From: Dendrobium chrysotoxum
Lineage: Eukaryota; Streptophyta; Magnoliopsida; Asparagales; Orchidaceae
Reading direction: 5' to 3'
Assembly (NCBI GenBank): GCA_019925795.1
Contig: CM034303.1
Span: forward strand, 5,022,001 to 5,086,000
DNA length: 64,000 nucleotides
The notes under the pieces were generated by a model that saw only the letters and a list, made by a program, of their open reading frames with translations, had not been told where the DNA came from and did not search any database. Below, piece by piece: positions 13,058 to 24,560 of the stretch (its first letter is position 1; the number at the start of each line of letters is the position of its first letter). Made by a program: the position numbers and the translations under genes.

Positions 13058-13093
<36 letters not shown>

Positions 13094-13349
13094 TATTATT
13101 ATTATTAAAAAAAATAATTAAAATAATAGTAATAATAATAATAATATAATAATAATAATAATAATAATAATAAACATAATTAAAATAATAATAATAATAA
13201 TATAATAATAGTAACAATAATAATAATAAGAATAATTAAAATAATTAAAATAATTAAAATAATTAGAATAATAATAATAGTAATAATAATAATAATAATA
13301 ATAATTAAAATAATAATAATTAAAGTAATAATTAAAATAACAATAATTA

Positions 13350-13388
<39 letters not shown>

Positions 13389-13740
13389 GATTTTAAAAGT
13401 AAATTTTGAATAATAATAATGACAATTATATATTATAGTAATATAATAATACTATTATAAAATAATAATAATAATAATATTTAATTATAACATTAATACT
13501 AATGTAATAATTATTATTATTATTATTATAATAATATTAATAATAATAATATTATAAAAGTCAAAGTTGCTTATTTCATTAATATCTAAAAATATAAATA
13601 TCATTTTAAAGTAATTTTATTTTTAAATTAAAGAGGGTGAAAATACGATCAATTCGACATATTATACGCATTTTTTGGATCAAATTTGAATTTTCTGTGG
13701 TTTTCTGAACATAAAATGGTTAAAATTAATTAAAATATAT
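12700..13740. repeat. AT-rich block with (TAA)n/(TTA)n microsatellites in LTR A
   Basis: This is about 1 kb of almost pure A/T with long AAT/TAA trinucleotide runs (for example 13060-13090, 13260-13310 and 13345-13390). An open frame on the minus strand at 13032-13217 consists only of Tyr/Asn/Ile codons from the repeat and is not a gene. Equivalent blocks lie at 19570-20400 and 40090-40815, with different run lengths. Confidence 0.85.
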
Positions 13741-13779
13741 TAAAAAAAGAAGAAAATCCCTCGGAGTGACATTTGTCGG

Positions 13780-14040
13780 CTCGGGATTCGTCCCGCGGTC
13801 CGCGGGTAATCATTGCCTGGCGGCGCAATGATTGCGCCGCCGGCAATGATTGCCAATGATTGCGGGAATCATTGCAACGGGCCGCGGCTCCACTTAGCCA
13901 CGTCAGCGTGGCTTGGTGACCGTCTGATCCACCGCTGTTTCGAGTGGGCGGCTCGGATCGAGCCGGACGACTCAATACAACGGATGAATCAGAATGCGGG
14001 GCGGATCGAAGGGTTGTGCGACCGGATCTGGATCCTTGAT
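13780..14040 (-). promoter_or_regulatory. GC-rich island with CAATGATTG motifs in LTR A
   Basis: A sharply GC-rich block sits in an otherwise AT-rich LTR. It has exact CAATGATTG motifs at 13826, 13844 and 13854 plus two near matches, and a 23-bp palindrome at 13819-13841 (11-bp arms). CAAT(G/C)ATTG is the known half-overlapping palindrome bound by HD-Zip class II proteins. Binding here is inferred from motif match only. The block lies downstream of the TATA-like box in the transcribed direction. Confidence 0.45.
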
Positions 14041-14564
14041 CGTTGAATCAACGGTCCAGGATTCTCCCATGCATGCGCACATCCGGATCGAAACCCTAAA
14101 GCGAAAATCGCTTCGTTCTCTCGATTGAATGCATCAAATTAGATGAAATTTTAAACATGAAACGAGTACATGAAGAGCATTCATGTGGGACTATTCTCAT
14201 GGCCTAAAACGCACTTTTTAAAAAGCTATTTAACCCGGAGTGTCTTAGACTAGGGTTGAGCTTTTCACCTTAGTTTGTGGATGGATTTGAACGTGCAAGG
14301 GCTCTCTGAACTTGTTGACTGTCCACGAAGAAAATTGTAGAAGACTCCACGGGCTGAGGACGCTTGGATTGAAAGCTATTCCTCCTTGAACGGATATAGG
14401 CTTGGGCTCGTCGGATCCTTGCCGCCGGCAAGCTTTAGCCGTCGGATTTTGGGTAGGGAGAGATGGAGGAGGTCCTAGGGAGCTAACACACGAAAATCCT
14501 CGGGTTGGGGGAGTTTGGGGAGAGAGCTAATGCCAAAAGTCCCCAAGACAAACCCTAAATCCTC

Positions 14565-14573
14565 TATTTAAAG
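14565..14573 (-). promoter_or_regulatory. TATA-like box of LTR A
   Basis: The minus strand reads CTTTAAATA, followed in the sense direction by a short purine/pyrimidine-rich stretch. The same motif is kept at 21296-21304 and 41701-41709 in the other LTRs. It would place transcription start roughly 490 bp inside the 6.5 kb LTR. Confidence 0.4.
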
Positions 14574-14699
14574 ACTCAAACCTTTGATCAACGGCCTAGA
14601 TCTATCCTAGGGCTATTTAGGAGGGAAAATAGAAGTCTTGGCCGTGGGTTTAGGTTTTAGATCACTAGGAAAGGTTTAAAAGGCCTTAATAGGTCTTAA

Positions 14700-15029
14700 A
14701 TAGGTCATTTTGACCTATTAAGGGTCTAGGTTGACCAAGTCAAGGGTTGACTTGGTCAATCCTAGTCAAATGGGTCCAAGGGAGGAGGGTATGAGCCTTG
14801 AAGCCCTTGGTTGGGCTTGGATCTGATTTGGACTTGATTTAGACCCATATGGGTCTAATGGGTCAACCTGGGTTGACCTGGTCAACCAGGTTGACCCAGG
14901 GCCTGGGTCTGGGCCTAACAGACCCAGTTTGACCCATTGAACACAAGGGAGAGGGTCTTGGGCCCTGACTTGGTCAATTTGACCAAGTCAACTCCCCTGA
15001 CCCAGCCTGGGAGAAAACCAAGGTCAACA
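14700..15029 (-). promoter_or_regulatory. W-box-like (TTGAC) cluster at the start of LTR A
   Basis: About a dozen TTGAC/GTCAA cores occur on both strands within 330 bp, many as TTGACC (the WRKY W-box core). Several are arranged as inverted pairs, for example GGTTGACCTGGTCAACC near 14873. The block is in the U3 position of the LTR. WRKY binding is inference from motif identity and density. Confidence 0.45.
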
Positions 15030-15606
15030 GATGTTATATGTGCAGTATCAACATTGTACCCAAGGCTCTAAAACCATGAATGATTACACGAAGGAATTTT
15101 ATCGATTAAGTGCAAGGAACAATCTAAATGAATCTGCTAACTAGCTGGTTGCTAGGTACATTAGTGGATTATGGGATGCAATTCAGGACAAGCTAGAGTT
15201 AAATGCATTTGGTCTTTATCACAAGCAGTTAATTATAAACTTAAGGGCAAAATGTGACTAACCAGACATACGCACAACAGTTAGAATAGGTGTGGATTGG
15301 AACACTCAACCGAAATTAGTAAGCAACACCACTATAATGCTACTAATGCTACCAAATATATGACAATACCAACCACAGCAATGCCACCTGCAATTACTCA
15401 ACCCACTAGTTCAGGCCCAAGAGCGATAGATCAAAGGGTGTATCAAAAGAACAAGGCCCCAATGAAGGAAAATCCTTATGCTAAACCTTCTAGCATCAAA
15501 TGTTTTAGATGTTTTCAACAAGGACATAAATCCAACGAGTGTCAAACTCGACCATAGTTACAATTGTTGGATGTTGAGGGAGAAGTGGAAGTGGACACCA
15601 CACAGG
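15030..15606 (+). pseudogene. Chromovirus-like Ty3/gypsy element, gag fragment (interrupted by E2)
   Basis: This is the gag C-terminal part of an older plus-strand gypsy element. The translation includes a typical gag helix region (T-M-N-D-Y-T-K-E-F-Y-R-L, 15070-15110, with later stops) and a Pro/Thr-rich linker. It ends with a zinc knuckle C-F-R-C-F-Q-Q-G-H-K-S-N-E-C (15499-15540), a C-x2-C-x4-H-x4-C motif that binds RNA. The sequence breaks at 15606 where the E2 LTR starts, and continues as protease at 42309. The left part of gag was removed or displaced by the E1 insertion. In-frame stops (for example TAG at 15144) show the copy is old and inactive. Confidence 0.85.
15602..15606. repeat. 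Left target-site duplication of E2
   Basis: ACAGG directly precedes the E2 LTR. The right partner at 42309-42313 reads ATAGG, one transition apart. Ty3/gypsy elements make 5-bp duplications. Confidence 0.75.
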
Positions 15607-18600
15607 TGTGGACCTCCGAAGGGAACACAAACACCATCGCCCCGCGAGGGGAGACAATATCTGGCCAATGGAAGGGCAGATTCAATCATGCTTACGATTA
15701 ACCATTGAAGATAGTGGCTCTTACCAACACACCCCGATGGATAACAATATGTGCGATCTAATCACAACGGGTTTCCCCCCACCCGATACATTAGCTCGAA
15801 TGTGGTTTATTTGAGAGTGGGATTCGGTTTCCCACGAGCGCAAGCCCCCGTGGTTAATTACATCTCAAGTCGGGACCTGAGAAAACTCTCGATTAAGGAT
15901 TCTATATTATACTTTCTGAATTAGGATTGGCACATATGGCGAAGACTAGGAAGTCCTACTCAAAGAGAAAGAAAGGTTCAACTAGGCTTAGTCAACATAC
16001 ACGGCTCAGATCAGCATCCGGAGGGACTAAGGTAGTGAGAAAAAACTAGAGAAAATAAATAAATCATGCACTCGAAGCATACATGAGAGAAGGATGGAGG
16101 TGGCGTCATCCGTGTGACGCAGATAAGTAGGGCTTATGATCTCTGGAAGACAGAAGACCTACCTACTGATGAGGCGTACTACGGAACAATAGTAGCCTTG
16201 AATCCTAAATCTAATGGGTTTAGTGTTCTACGTAACACTAACACCCGTGTCCTAGCTAATGCAATGCAAAATCTGGACTTACCCCGGCCTGGAAGGGGGA
16301 GCCAGCTAACCACCTAGTCGCTTCAAAACCATGCTGTCCAGTCATTTAATGAAAGATGGGTGGGTAGGTTATAGTTCTTGGAAGTAGGGCCGACGTCTAG
16401 AGGATTTCCTAATTGGCCCCGGACTGATGTTGGGTGAATGCTCCTAGAGCTAATGCAATTAAAATTTTGATTTAATTGATTTCTAATGCAATGCATGCTG
16501 GTTAAAGCTTCCAAATCAGGTATGCATAGAACTTTAAAAATGCTTATAAAATAATTTTTTAGAATTAGACTGGGCTTCCCCAGGTCCGACACCTCATCCT
16601 CATAGGTCAGATTATCCGGACTCTACCCGCAGGCGAGGAAGTGTCTTATAGAAGGAGAGAAGAAATGCATTGATATGCATGCTACCCCGGACGATTCCGG
16701 CAATTCCCTAGGTCGTTAAGTTTCTAAATTGCTTAAACCTTAAAATTTTAAATATTAGTTGCGAGTAGAAAAAGTTTTGGTCCTTAGAGGCCTAACGAAA
16801 TCCAGGCTAAAACAAAAGCGGCATACAGATCGCCAATAAACTATGAAAAGCATACAACCTATACGCAATCATCATTAAATTAAACATAATACATAATTAA
16901 ACAAATCAATTAAATGTTCATAGGCCAACTGCCCTTAATTACAACCCAGGGTCTGCAGAAAATTAAAGTGGCCGGGCACCACTACCAACAACCCGGATTT
17001 CTAATCCTAAGACTGACGCAAGTTATTTTGAGTGGGATACTGCAGATCTTCATCTTCTTGATCTTTTCTTCCTTGGACTCCTCGGGTCCCAGCTCCATTG
17101 GACTCCTTGGATCTCAGCTTCCTTCGATTCTTCAAGTAGTAGAACGATCCAAATTTGGATTTCCAAATAGAAAAGGACCATCCTCATATTGGGTGTCATT
17201 TCCTCTTCGGAATCCAACCTTTGGATCCTAGTATCCCCACTCAAAATGAACTTTCACAACTCTATGTCAGATTATAAATAATTACATTAAATGAAAGCAG
17301 TAAATCTAGACTCTCCTGTAAGGTTATCCTAATGAAAATCATCACAAGCAGTTTATATTATCCCAAGTAATTTATATAGAAATAAAAGTACTCATCACAG
17401 CCACACTTGGCCATGCTCTTAATTATTTTGAGGGCTAAGCAAGCTCTGGAGCACCTGTAGCAATTTATAATGATTTATTATTTTAGCCCTCATTTATTTA
17501 CGGGGGCTGAGCAATTTCTGAAGCACCTGCATAAAACAACATTAATTTTTAAATCATGATTATTGCCCCCCCCCCTTATATTTAGCGCTGCATGAGCATG
17601 GCCACCTGCAGAAAACATCATTTGTATCAAAGTCGATCCTAACCTATGGGTAGTCTATCGTGCAATCACATCAAATCCCAGAGTACAGTAAACGTAAGCA
17701 AACACATTAATAGTTCAATCACGACATGCAGTGAAATCTGGAAAAGCTCGGCATACAGCAGAAAAGTAAACACCGGCCTAACCTAGGTCTAGAAGTGGTG
17801 CCCTAGCAAATAATTCTACAGTATGTGTAGAAGCCTGTGTGGCTGAGGTAGGTCCTAAGCTGGGTAGTTAGTTACAATTGCCTACCGTCCAGGTTTGTTG
17901 TAGGTCTGAAAAGGAATTTTATTTAAAGTTCAAATATTGGTGGATTAAGATCCATTTTAAGTAATTTAATGTGTGGGTCTGTTTTAATGCTTAGGGTGAT
18001 GATATTTGAAGTTTAAATTGCCTTAATGAATTTCAGGAGGTTCGGGGTCCCTACCTACTGAGCTAGGGGGTCCAAAAGGTCACTAGGAGAATTAAGCTAG
18101 GTTTGGAATTCCTAACATTTTAGTTAAATATTAGACCTTAGTACGAGTAATTAGACAGTTAGTTTGCTGGATTTGGAGTTTCCTACGCAAAGTTATGAAT
18201 TTTAGGAGTTTCGGGCCCTAGACTATAAGTTGCAGTTGACCGGAAAGTTGACTTTTTATTTTAGGCTGATTTCTGGACACCTAATATTTTTAATAAATAC
18301 TAGATCCTAATGTGAGTTGAATGCCTTTTAGTTTGCCCATTTTGGAGTTTTCTGTAATTAGTTATTATTTTTAAACGTTAGGGCAATTAAGTGAATTATC
18401 GAAATTGCCTAATTAGGGGTACTTTGGGGGTTTTGGCTCAAATCAGCTCCAAACTGATTGGAATCACCCCCAAAGGTCAGAAATGACCTAAGAAGGTGTT
18501 CCCAAGTATTTGGAGAAAATTTGGGATTTTTAATAATTTTTAATGAATTATTAAAGACAAAAATGTGATTTTTGATTAAGGTTGAATTAAAGTCCAGATT

Positions 18601-20245
18601 AAGGTCCAATTAAGGGGCCCTAATTATCTAAGGTTGGGGACTGAATTCTGAAAAGTTTGAGGTATTATGGGTATTTTTTTGATTTAAAATAGATTTATTA
18701 GATTTTTCTGAAGTTTCTAAGGCTTAATTAACGGGTAAATTAGGGTTTGCTAATTAAGTGTTTTAAAGAGTCCAGAAAATTCTTAGAAAATTCTAGGGGG
18801 TTTCAGATGTCACTAAGCACTAGTGTTTAAAGTTTTATAGCAATCCGGGATCTATCCTAGCTCCTAGAAATATTCTAAGTTCGCTAGACAGTCCTTAATT
18901 ATTGTTCTTAGTGTGTCACTACACTAAGCAGGAATAAAATGAGTTAGCTAACCCTTAGGCATAACATAAAGGGTAAATGTAGCAAATATAAACACACCAA
19001 TCAAGTCCTTAGATCTAGGAGAGCCTAGGCTATGTGCTTGTGCAACTTACACATGCAAGGACTACAAAAATACTAAGTAAAGAAGCCTAATGAAATGATT
19101 AGTGAATGATTGGGACACAATCATTCACTAATCCTTCTCCCACATGAATGATGTTCACACATATAGTCTAGGTTTAAAATTTCAAAGAGGTAGACCTCCC
19201 AAAATTAGGGGATTTAAATAATATTTAAGATTAAAATAATTTTAAAATATCTAAATATTATAAATATATAATAATAGGGGTTTAAAAATAAGATAATCGA
19301 AATTAGTTCAATTTATAGGCATGGGAGGCCTGTCAGCCACCAAGGGGGTTTTAAAATAATTTTTATTTTAAAATAATTAATTATATTAATTAAATAATAT
19401 TTAAATAGCTAAATAACATAGTAATGCAGAAAATATCCAGAAATGACAGAATCACATGCAGAAAATATTTTTAGATTAAAATTCACATTTTTCTAAAAAA
19501 TTCAAGGTATTGCGCGTCAAAATCCGATTTAAAATGAGAAATTCATGAATTTTTGAAGTTAAATAGGTTTAAAAGTAATTTTTAAATATTTTTTAAAAAT
19601 AATTAGTATTTAAAAATAATTAAAAATTTTAAAATAAGTCAGATATAATAATATCTGGATTTTAAAATAGATTAAAATAATAATAAATAAAATATTAAAT
19701 ATTAACATCATAATGATATTAATATTAACCTAATAATACTATTATTAAAGATAATAATAATATTATTAATTAACAATATTAATATTATAATAATAATAAA
19801 TACTAATATTATAATAATATAAATATTAACATAATAATATTATTGTTAAAACAATAATAATATTATTAGTAATGATATTTATATTATAATAATATTAATA
19901 ATAATCAAATAATAATATTATAATAATATGAATATTAACATAATAATAATATTATTAGAATAATAATATTATTATTAACAATAATATCAATATTATGATA
20001 ATATTATTAATAATAAGTATTAATATTATAAAAATATAAATATTAACATAATAATAATATTATTAAAATAATAATAATGTTATTAATAATGATATTAATA
20101 TTATAATAATATTAATAATAATAATAGCAATAGGATTTAAAAAATAAATAATTTTTTTTAAATAAAATAATAATAATAATAAGAATAATAATATAAATAA
20201 TAAATTTTAAAGGTAGTTTTTAAATAAAATAATAATAATAATAAT

Positions 20246-20277
<32 letters not shown>

Positions 20278-21921
20278 GTTTAAATATGATTATAATAATT
20301 ATTATAATTATTAAAATTCAAATAATAATTAAAACATAATTTTTGAATTTAAAATACATTAAAAAATAATTAATAAAACTAAATTTAAATAAATAAAATA
20401 AAAAAAACGGTGGCGGCGGCGGTGGTCAGCCACGTGGCGGCCCGGGACTAGTCCCGCGGTCCCGGGCAATGATTGGGGAGAGGCGAGCCACGGCGGCGGC
20501 CAGTGGGACACGCGGCAGAGCCGGAGTGGCCAGAGCAAACCGCGGCCGCGATTTTGGCAATCATTGCCAATGATTGTGCCGCCGCGCAATCATTGGCAAT
20601 GATTGCGGCGGCGCGGTCCGCGTTACTTGACCACGTCAGCCCAGATCCGAGTCGTTGATCCCGCGCGGTTTTGGATCAACAGCCCTGATCTCGTTGGACG
20701 ACGAACTGGATCGCGGGATCGAGTCCGCATTCGGAAGAGAAGCGCGGAACGGCCGAATCAGGACCCTTGATCAGGAAATCAACGGTCCAAGGCTCCGGCC
20801 GGCATGCAGACGGCGAACAGAAACCCTAGAATGAATTTTCGCGTCGTTCTCCGGCTCTGATGGACCAAATCCTTTGAAATTTTAGACGTACACTATAGTC
20901 ATGAACAGAATTCGTGTGGATACATTATTTTGATCTAAGACGCATTACGTAAGGACTTATTTAGATCTAAGTGTTTTGAACTATTCTATGGATTTTAGGG
21001 ATTATACCTTGGGGTTTTGGAATTTCAATGGATACTCTGAACTTGTAGGCTGTCCTCGCACAGGTTCCTAGTTGATTACACGATCAGACGAACTCTGGAT
21101 TGGGTGGATTGAGACTTTGGATATCTAGGGCCTAGGATCGCCAGGAACTCACCGCCGGCGGGCTATGACCGTCGGCCTCTGGCTTGGGAAAGGTGGAGGG
21201 AGCTCGTGGGAGTACCCTCACAAAATCCCAGGGGCTGAGGATGCTTGGGGAGAGAGCAAGAACAAAAAGTCCCCCTCTTGGAACCCTAAAGAGGGTATTT
21301 AAAGCATTAGACCCAAGCTCAACGGCCTAGATTCAATCTCAAGCCAATTAGGAGGGAAATAAGGGTATGTGGGCCGTGGTTTGAGTGAAGACTCCATAAG
21401 GAAGGTGTTTAATGCATTTAATGGGTTCAAATTGACCCAAATAGGTTAATTTGACCCATTCAAGACTTGGGTTGACTATGTCAACCATTGACTTGGTCAA
21501 CCTAGTCAGATGGGCCCAAGGGATGCTAAGGTGGGCCCTAGGAGGGGTTTGGAATGAATTTGAACTTGAATGGACCTATTAAAGCCTATTGGGTCAACCT
21601 GGGTTGACCTGGTCAACCAGGTTGACTCAAGACCAGGGCTTGGGCCCAATGGGTTAGGTTTGACCCATTGAACTCAAGGGAGGAGAGAATTGGGCTTTGG
21701 GAGCCCTAGATAGGATTTGAAATGGAAAACAGGTGATCTGGGTCAATTTAGGTCGACCTAGGTTGACCTGGTCAGCTAGGTTGACTTAGGGCTTGGGTCT
21801 GGGCTCAACAGACTTGGCTTGACTCCCTGAACCCATTGGGATGGGTTTTGGGGTCTAGTCTGGTCAAATTTGACCAGGTCAACTCCTTGACCTAGGGTAT
21901 GGACCAAAATCAGGGTCAATA
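15607..21921 (-). repeat. E2 3' LTR (copy B, 6.3 kb)
   Basis: This is the left LTR of E2. It ends on the plus strand with GGTCAATA where the other copies have GGTCAACA, so its terminal dinucleotide has mutated (CA to TA on the plus strand). It starts at 15607 with TGTGGACC. It is close to LTR C throughout and differs mainly in the AT microsatellite block. It carries the same hairpin (19097-19133), TATA-like box (21296-21304), GC island (20400-20830) and TTGAC cluster (21440-21921). Confidence 0.92.
20400..20830 (-). promoter_or_regulatory. GC-rich island with five CAAT(G/C)ATTG motifs in LTR B
   Basis: Exact CAATGATTG or CAATCATTG motifs start at 20467, 20558, 20568, 20587 and 20597. The last two sit in an inverted arrangement flanked by GCCGCC/GGCGGC arms. 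This matches the HD-Zip class II consensus. The corresponding block in LTR C (40872-41000) keeps two exact sites and has others changed by single bases. Confidence 0.45.
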
Positions 21922-22275
21922 AACGGACCCCCAACAAGAGTGGCGAACAAGCTAGTGAACCGCTCGTGTCGGCGTTGACCGAATGTGACAAAAGGAGTAG
22001 AGTAAAGGTCCGAGAAAAGAGCACCAAAAGAGGTGAAAAAGAGCAAAGGAGGGTTTTCTCCTGGCCTTGCCCTATAGCGAGGGCAGAGCCAAGGATAGAA
22101 TGAAGAGCAAAGTAGCAACATGCCACCAAAAGGTGTTAAAGTGGGGGGATCTTCTCTTTGCCTTACCCTACAGTGAGGGCAGACCTGAGGAGAGAAACCC
22201 CAAAAAAAGTAAGGTTGTAAAGCAAACCAACTATCCATCTGGCCGTATCGAAACAACAGAATAGAGGGTGAAAGA

Positions 22276-23431
22276 GTGGTGAGGTATGCCTTCCAGGGAC
22301 ACTGTCAGGCTCACTCTACCAAGTAAAGTCTGATGTCTTCTTGATCAGAGCAAAACAATCAGGGAAGAAGTAGTGGTGAGGAATGCCTCCCAGGGATACT
22401 GTCAGGCTCACTCAACCAGGTAAGTAAAACCAACTACCTGACTGTTCATTTCAAACAGTAGGATAGAAGGTAAAAGGATCCCGTCTCCTCCTGTTCCTTT
22501 CAGAACAGCGGATGGGGGTGACTCAATACTTCTGCCTGACCTCAACAAAAGTAAATAAGCCACGAAATTGGAGTCTGCGTAGTCTTTTACAGAACATCCA
22601 GAGTAAATGGGTGGTGAGAAATGTTTCCCAGGGACTCTGTCGGGCTCTCTCAACCGGTAAGTAAAACCAACTACCTGGCTGTTCATTTCAAACAGTAGGA
22701 TAGAAGGTGAAAGGATCCCGTCTCCTCCTGCTTCTTTCGGAACAGCGGATAGGGGTGACCCAATACTTCTGCCTGACCTCAACAAAAGTAAATAAGCCAC
22801 GAAATTAGAGTCTGCGTAGTCTTTTACAGAACATCCAGAGTAAATGGGTGGTGAGGAATGCCTCCCAGGAACTCTGTTGGGCTCTCTCAACCGGTAAGTA
22901 AAACCAACTACCTAACTGTTCATTTCAAACAGTAGGATAGAAGGTGAAAGGATCCCGTCTCCTCCTGCTCCTTTCGGAACAGCGGATATGGGTGACCCAA
23001 TACTTCTGTCTGACCTCAACAAAAGTAAATAAGCCACGAAATTGGAGTCTGCGTAGTCTTTTACAGAACATCCAGAGTAAAAGTGGTGGTGGGGAATGCC
23101 TCCCAGGGACTCTGTCGGGCTCCCACTCGACCGGGTAAAGTCTGATGTCTGCTTGATCAGAGCAAGACGATCAGGGTAAAGGTCTGATGTCTACCATAGT
23201 GGCAGGATAGTCAGGGTAAAGATGTGGTGAGCTATGCCTCGTAGGGGCTCTGCGGGGTGCTCCCAACCCAGTAAAGCCTGATGTCTACTCGGCGCATATG
23301 CCTGCAGCAGAGCAACCAGGGAAAAGAGGTGGTGAGATATGCCTCCCAGGGGCTCTGTGGGGCACTCTCAACCAAGTAAAGTCTGATGTCTACCCGGCGC
23401 ATATGCCTGCAGTAGAGCGATCAGGGGAAAG
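22276..23431. repeat. Tandem array with 237/238-bp units in E2
   Basis: A core starting GTGGTGAG and running through a C-C-AGGG-CTCTGT segment recurs at 22276, 22373, 22611, 22848, 23086, 23224 and 23339. Three units (22373-23085) are full length, 238, 237 and 238 bp apart. The outer ones are shorter (97, 138 and 115 bp) because they lack the middle part with the CAGTAGGATAGAAGG segment. A minus-strand open frame (22408-22890) simply translates the repeat. Confidence 0.85.
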
Positions 23432-23699
23432 TCATCTCAACCATACCCTAACATGCATACGTGTAGGGATGTGATGAGGAGTAGAAAATGAAAAATTTTA
23501 CAGAGAGAAGGGTCGTCTAAGGAGTTTCAAACTAGTGTTTTGGGTACCACATGGTAGCGGACAAATCGTCGTAGCCACGAGTATCCTAATGCCAGTGAAA
23601 CTACCTAGGTGAACTAAGATCATACAAACCTGGAAGCACCAGAATGATGCCTCGAGAGACCATAGGGAAAGGTACGCCCTCAACAAAGTGTGAGAGGGG

Positions 23700-24560
23700 T
23701 AATCTCATTCCCAATGAGTAGCTAAAGTAGCAAGGAGGACACACTTGCTACAGAGAAAAGGACTATATCAAGGTGAAATAATCATAAAAGACTACAGTGG
23801 TACACCCACATAAGCTAGTGGGACCCTATAGAGGTGGGAAGCAACATAAACACATCCAAGAGACCGTTCAACAGCCAAGAGTCGGGTCACGGTGGGAAAG
23901 TATGTCACCACAAGACGAGTGAAATGATTTTACTAGAAAATCAAAGCTCACTAAGAAGCGATGCTAACATCTGAGACTTAATGTACTGCATCACAACCAT
24001 GAAAGTGTACAAGAGTAGTGAGGGGACGCACTCGCCACTGAGGGAAGTAATATTGCATAGGAATTATATTTATGAAAGGCTCACAGTGGTGGTACCCACA
24101 CAAACTGGTGGGACCCTGTGGGAAGTGGAATAATATCAGTGCATCCGTAGAGCTACCCTAGCAGCTGAGAGTAGAGTATGAATGAGAGAGAGAGTAAAGT
24201 AGAAAATGAGTTAATTTTCTACTAGAAAATCAAAGCTCTCAAGTCAGTGATGCTAACACCGGTAATCAGGCGTACTGCAACACTACTGGGGAAACAACTC
24301 AAGATGGCGAGGAGACACACTCGCAACTGAGGAAAATGATTTATGAGTAAAAATCAATAAACATCAAACATCACAGCGGTAACGCTCACCCTGCCTGGTG
24401 GGACCCTGTGAGAGGTGGGAGCAACACTACCAGACCCATAGGACTGCTCTAGTAGCTGGGAGCAGGGCAATGATGAAAAAGTAGGTCACTAAAAGAAACT
24501 AGAGAGTTGATTTCCTGCTAGGAAATCAGAGCTCACGAAGGTGGGATGTTAACATCTTGA
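23700..24560. repeat. Degenerate ~290-bp tandem repeat (three units) in E2
   Basis: A segment like GAGGGGACGCACTCGCCACTG recurs near 23730, 24018 and 24308. Each copy is followed by a GTGGGACCCTGTG-type segment and a TTTCTACTAGAAAATCAAAGCTC-type segment. The units are clearly related but diverged, with small indels. Confidence 0.7.

Larger units (their letters stand above)
1..15029 (-). mobile_element. Giant Tat/Ogre-like Ty3/gypsy retrotransposon, copy E1 (3' part off window)
   Basis: The element is read on the minus strand. Its 5' LTR lies at the right (8521-15029), followed leftward by the primer-binding site, leader, gag, protease, reverse transcriptase, two RNase H domains and the start of integrase, which is cut by the left window edge. 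The same order and closely similar sequence recur in the complete copy E2 (15607-42308); position 1 here corresponds to about 27599 there. The coding frame is broken by at least three frameshifts and many stops, so this copy is dead. The right end abuts chromovirus gag sequence at 15030, so E1 inserted into or beside that older element. The target duplication cannot be checked because the left end is missing. Placement in the Tat/Ogre group rests on the huge size, the additional archaeal-type RNase H and the tRNA-Arg-like PBS (family knowledge). Confidence 0.9.
8521..15029 (-). repeat. E1 5' LTR (copy A, 6.5 kb)
   Basis: This long terminal repeat begins on the minus strand with TGTTGACC (at 15029) and ends with GGTCCACA (at 8521), so it has the canonical TG...CA ends in a near-perfect short inverted repeat. 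Two further copies (15607-21921 and 36132-42308) share its sequence over the whole length except in the AT-rich middle (12700-13740), where TAA/TTA microsatellites have diverged. Sequence order in sense direction: a W-box-like cluster (14700-15029), a TATA-like box (14565-14573), a GC-rich block (13780-14040), the AT-rich block, a hairpin (12197-12233) and about 3.6 kb of unremarkable sequence. It is more diverged from the other two LTRs than they are from each other, as expected for a separate insertion. Confidence 0.9.

Noticed and set aside
13032..13217. A minus-strand open frame of Tyr, Asn and Ile residues
   Set aside because: It is a translation of a TAA/TTA microsatellite in the LTR.
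16114..16317. A 67-residue open frame identical at 36639-36842
   Set aside because: The two copies are the paired LTRs of E2, so identity is expected. The frame is not kept as such in LTR A and runs against the element's sense strand.
22276..23431. Regularly spaced repeats as a CRISPR-like array
   Set aside because: The units are 97-238 bp with conserved interiors, lie in a plant retrotransposon 3' region and have no associated genes.
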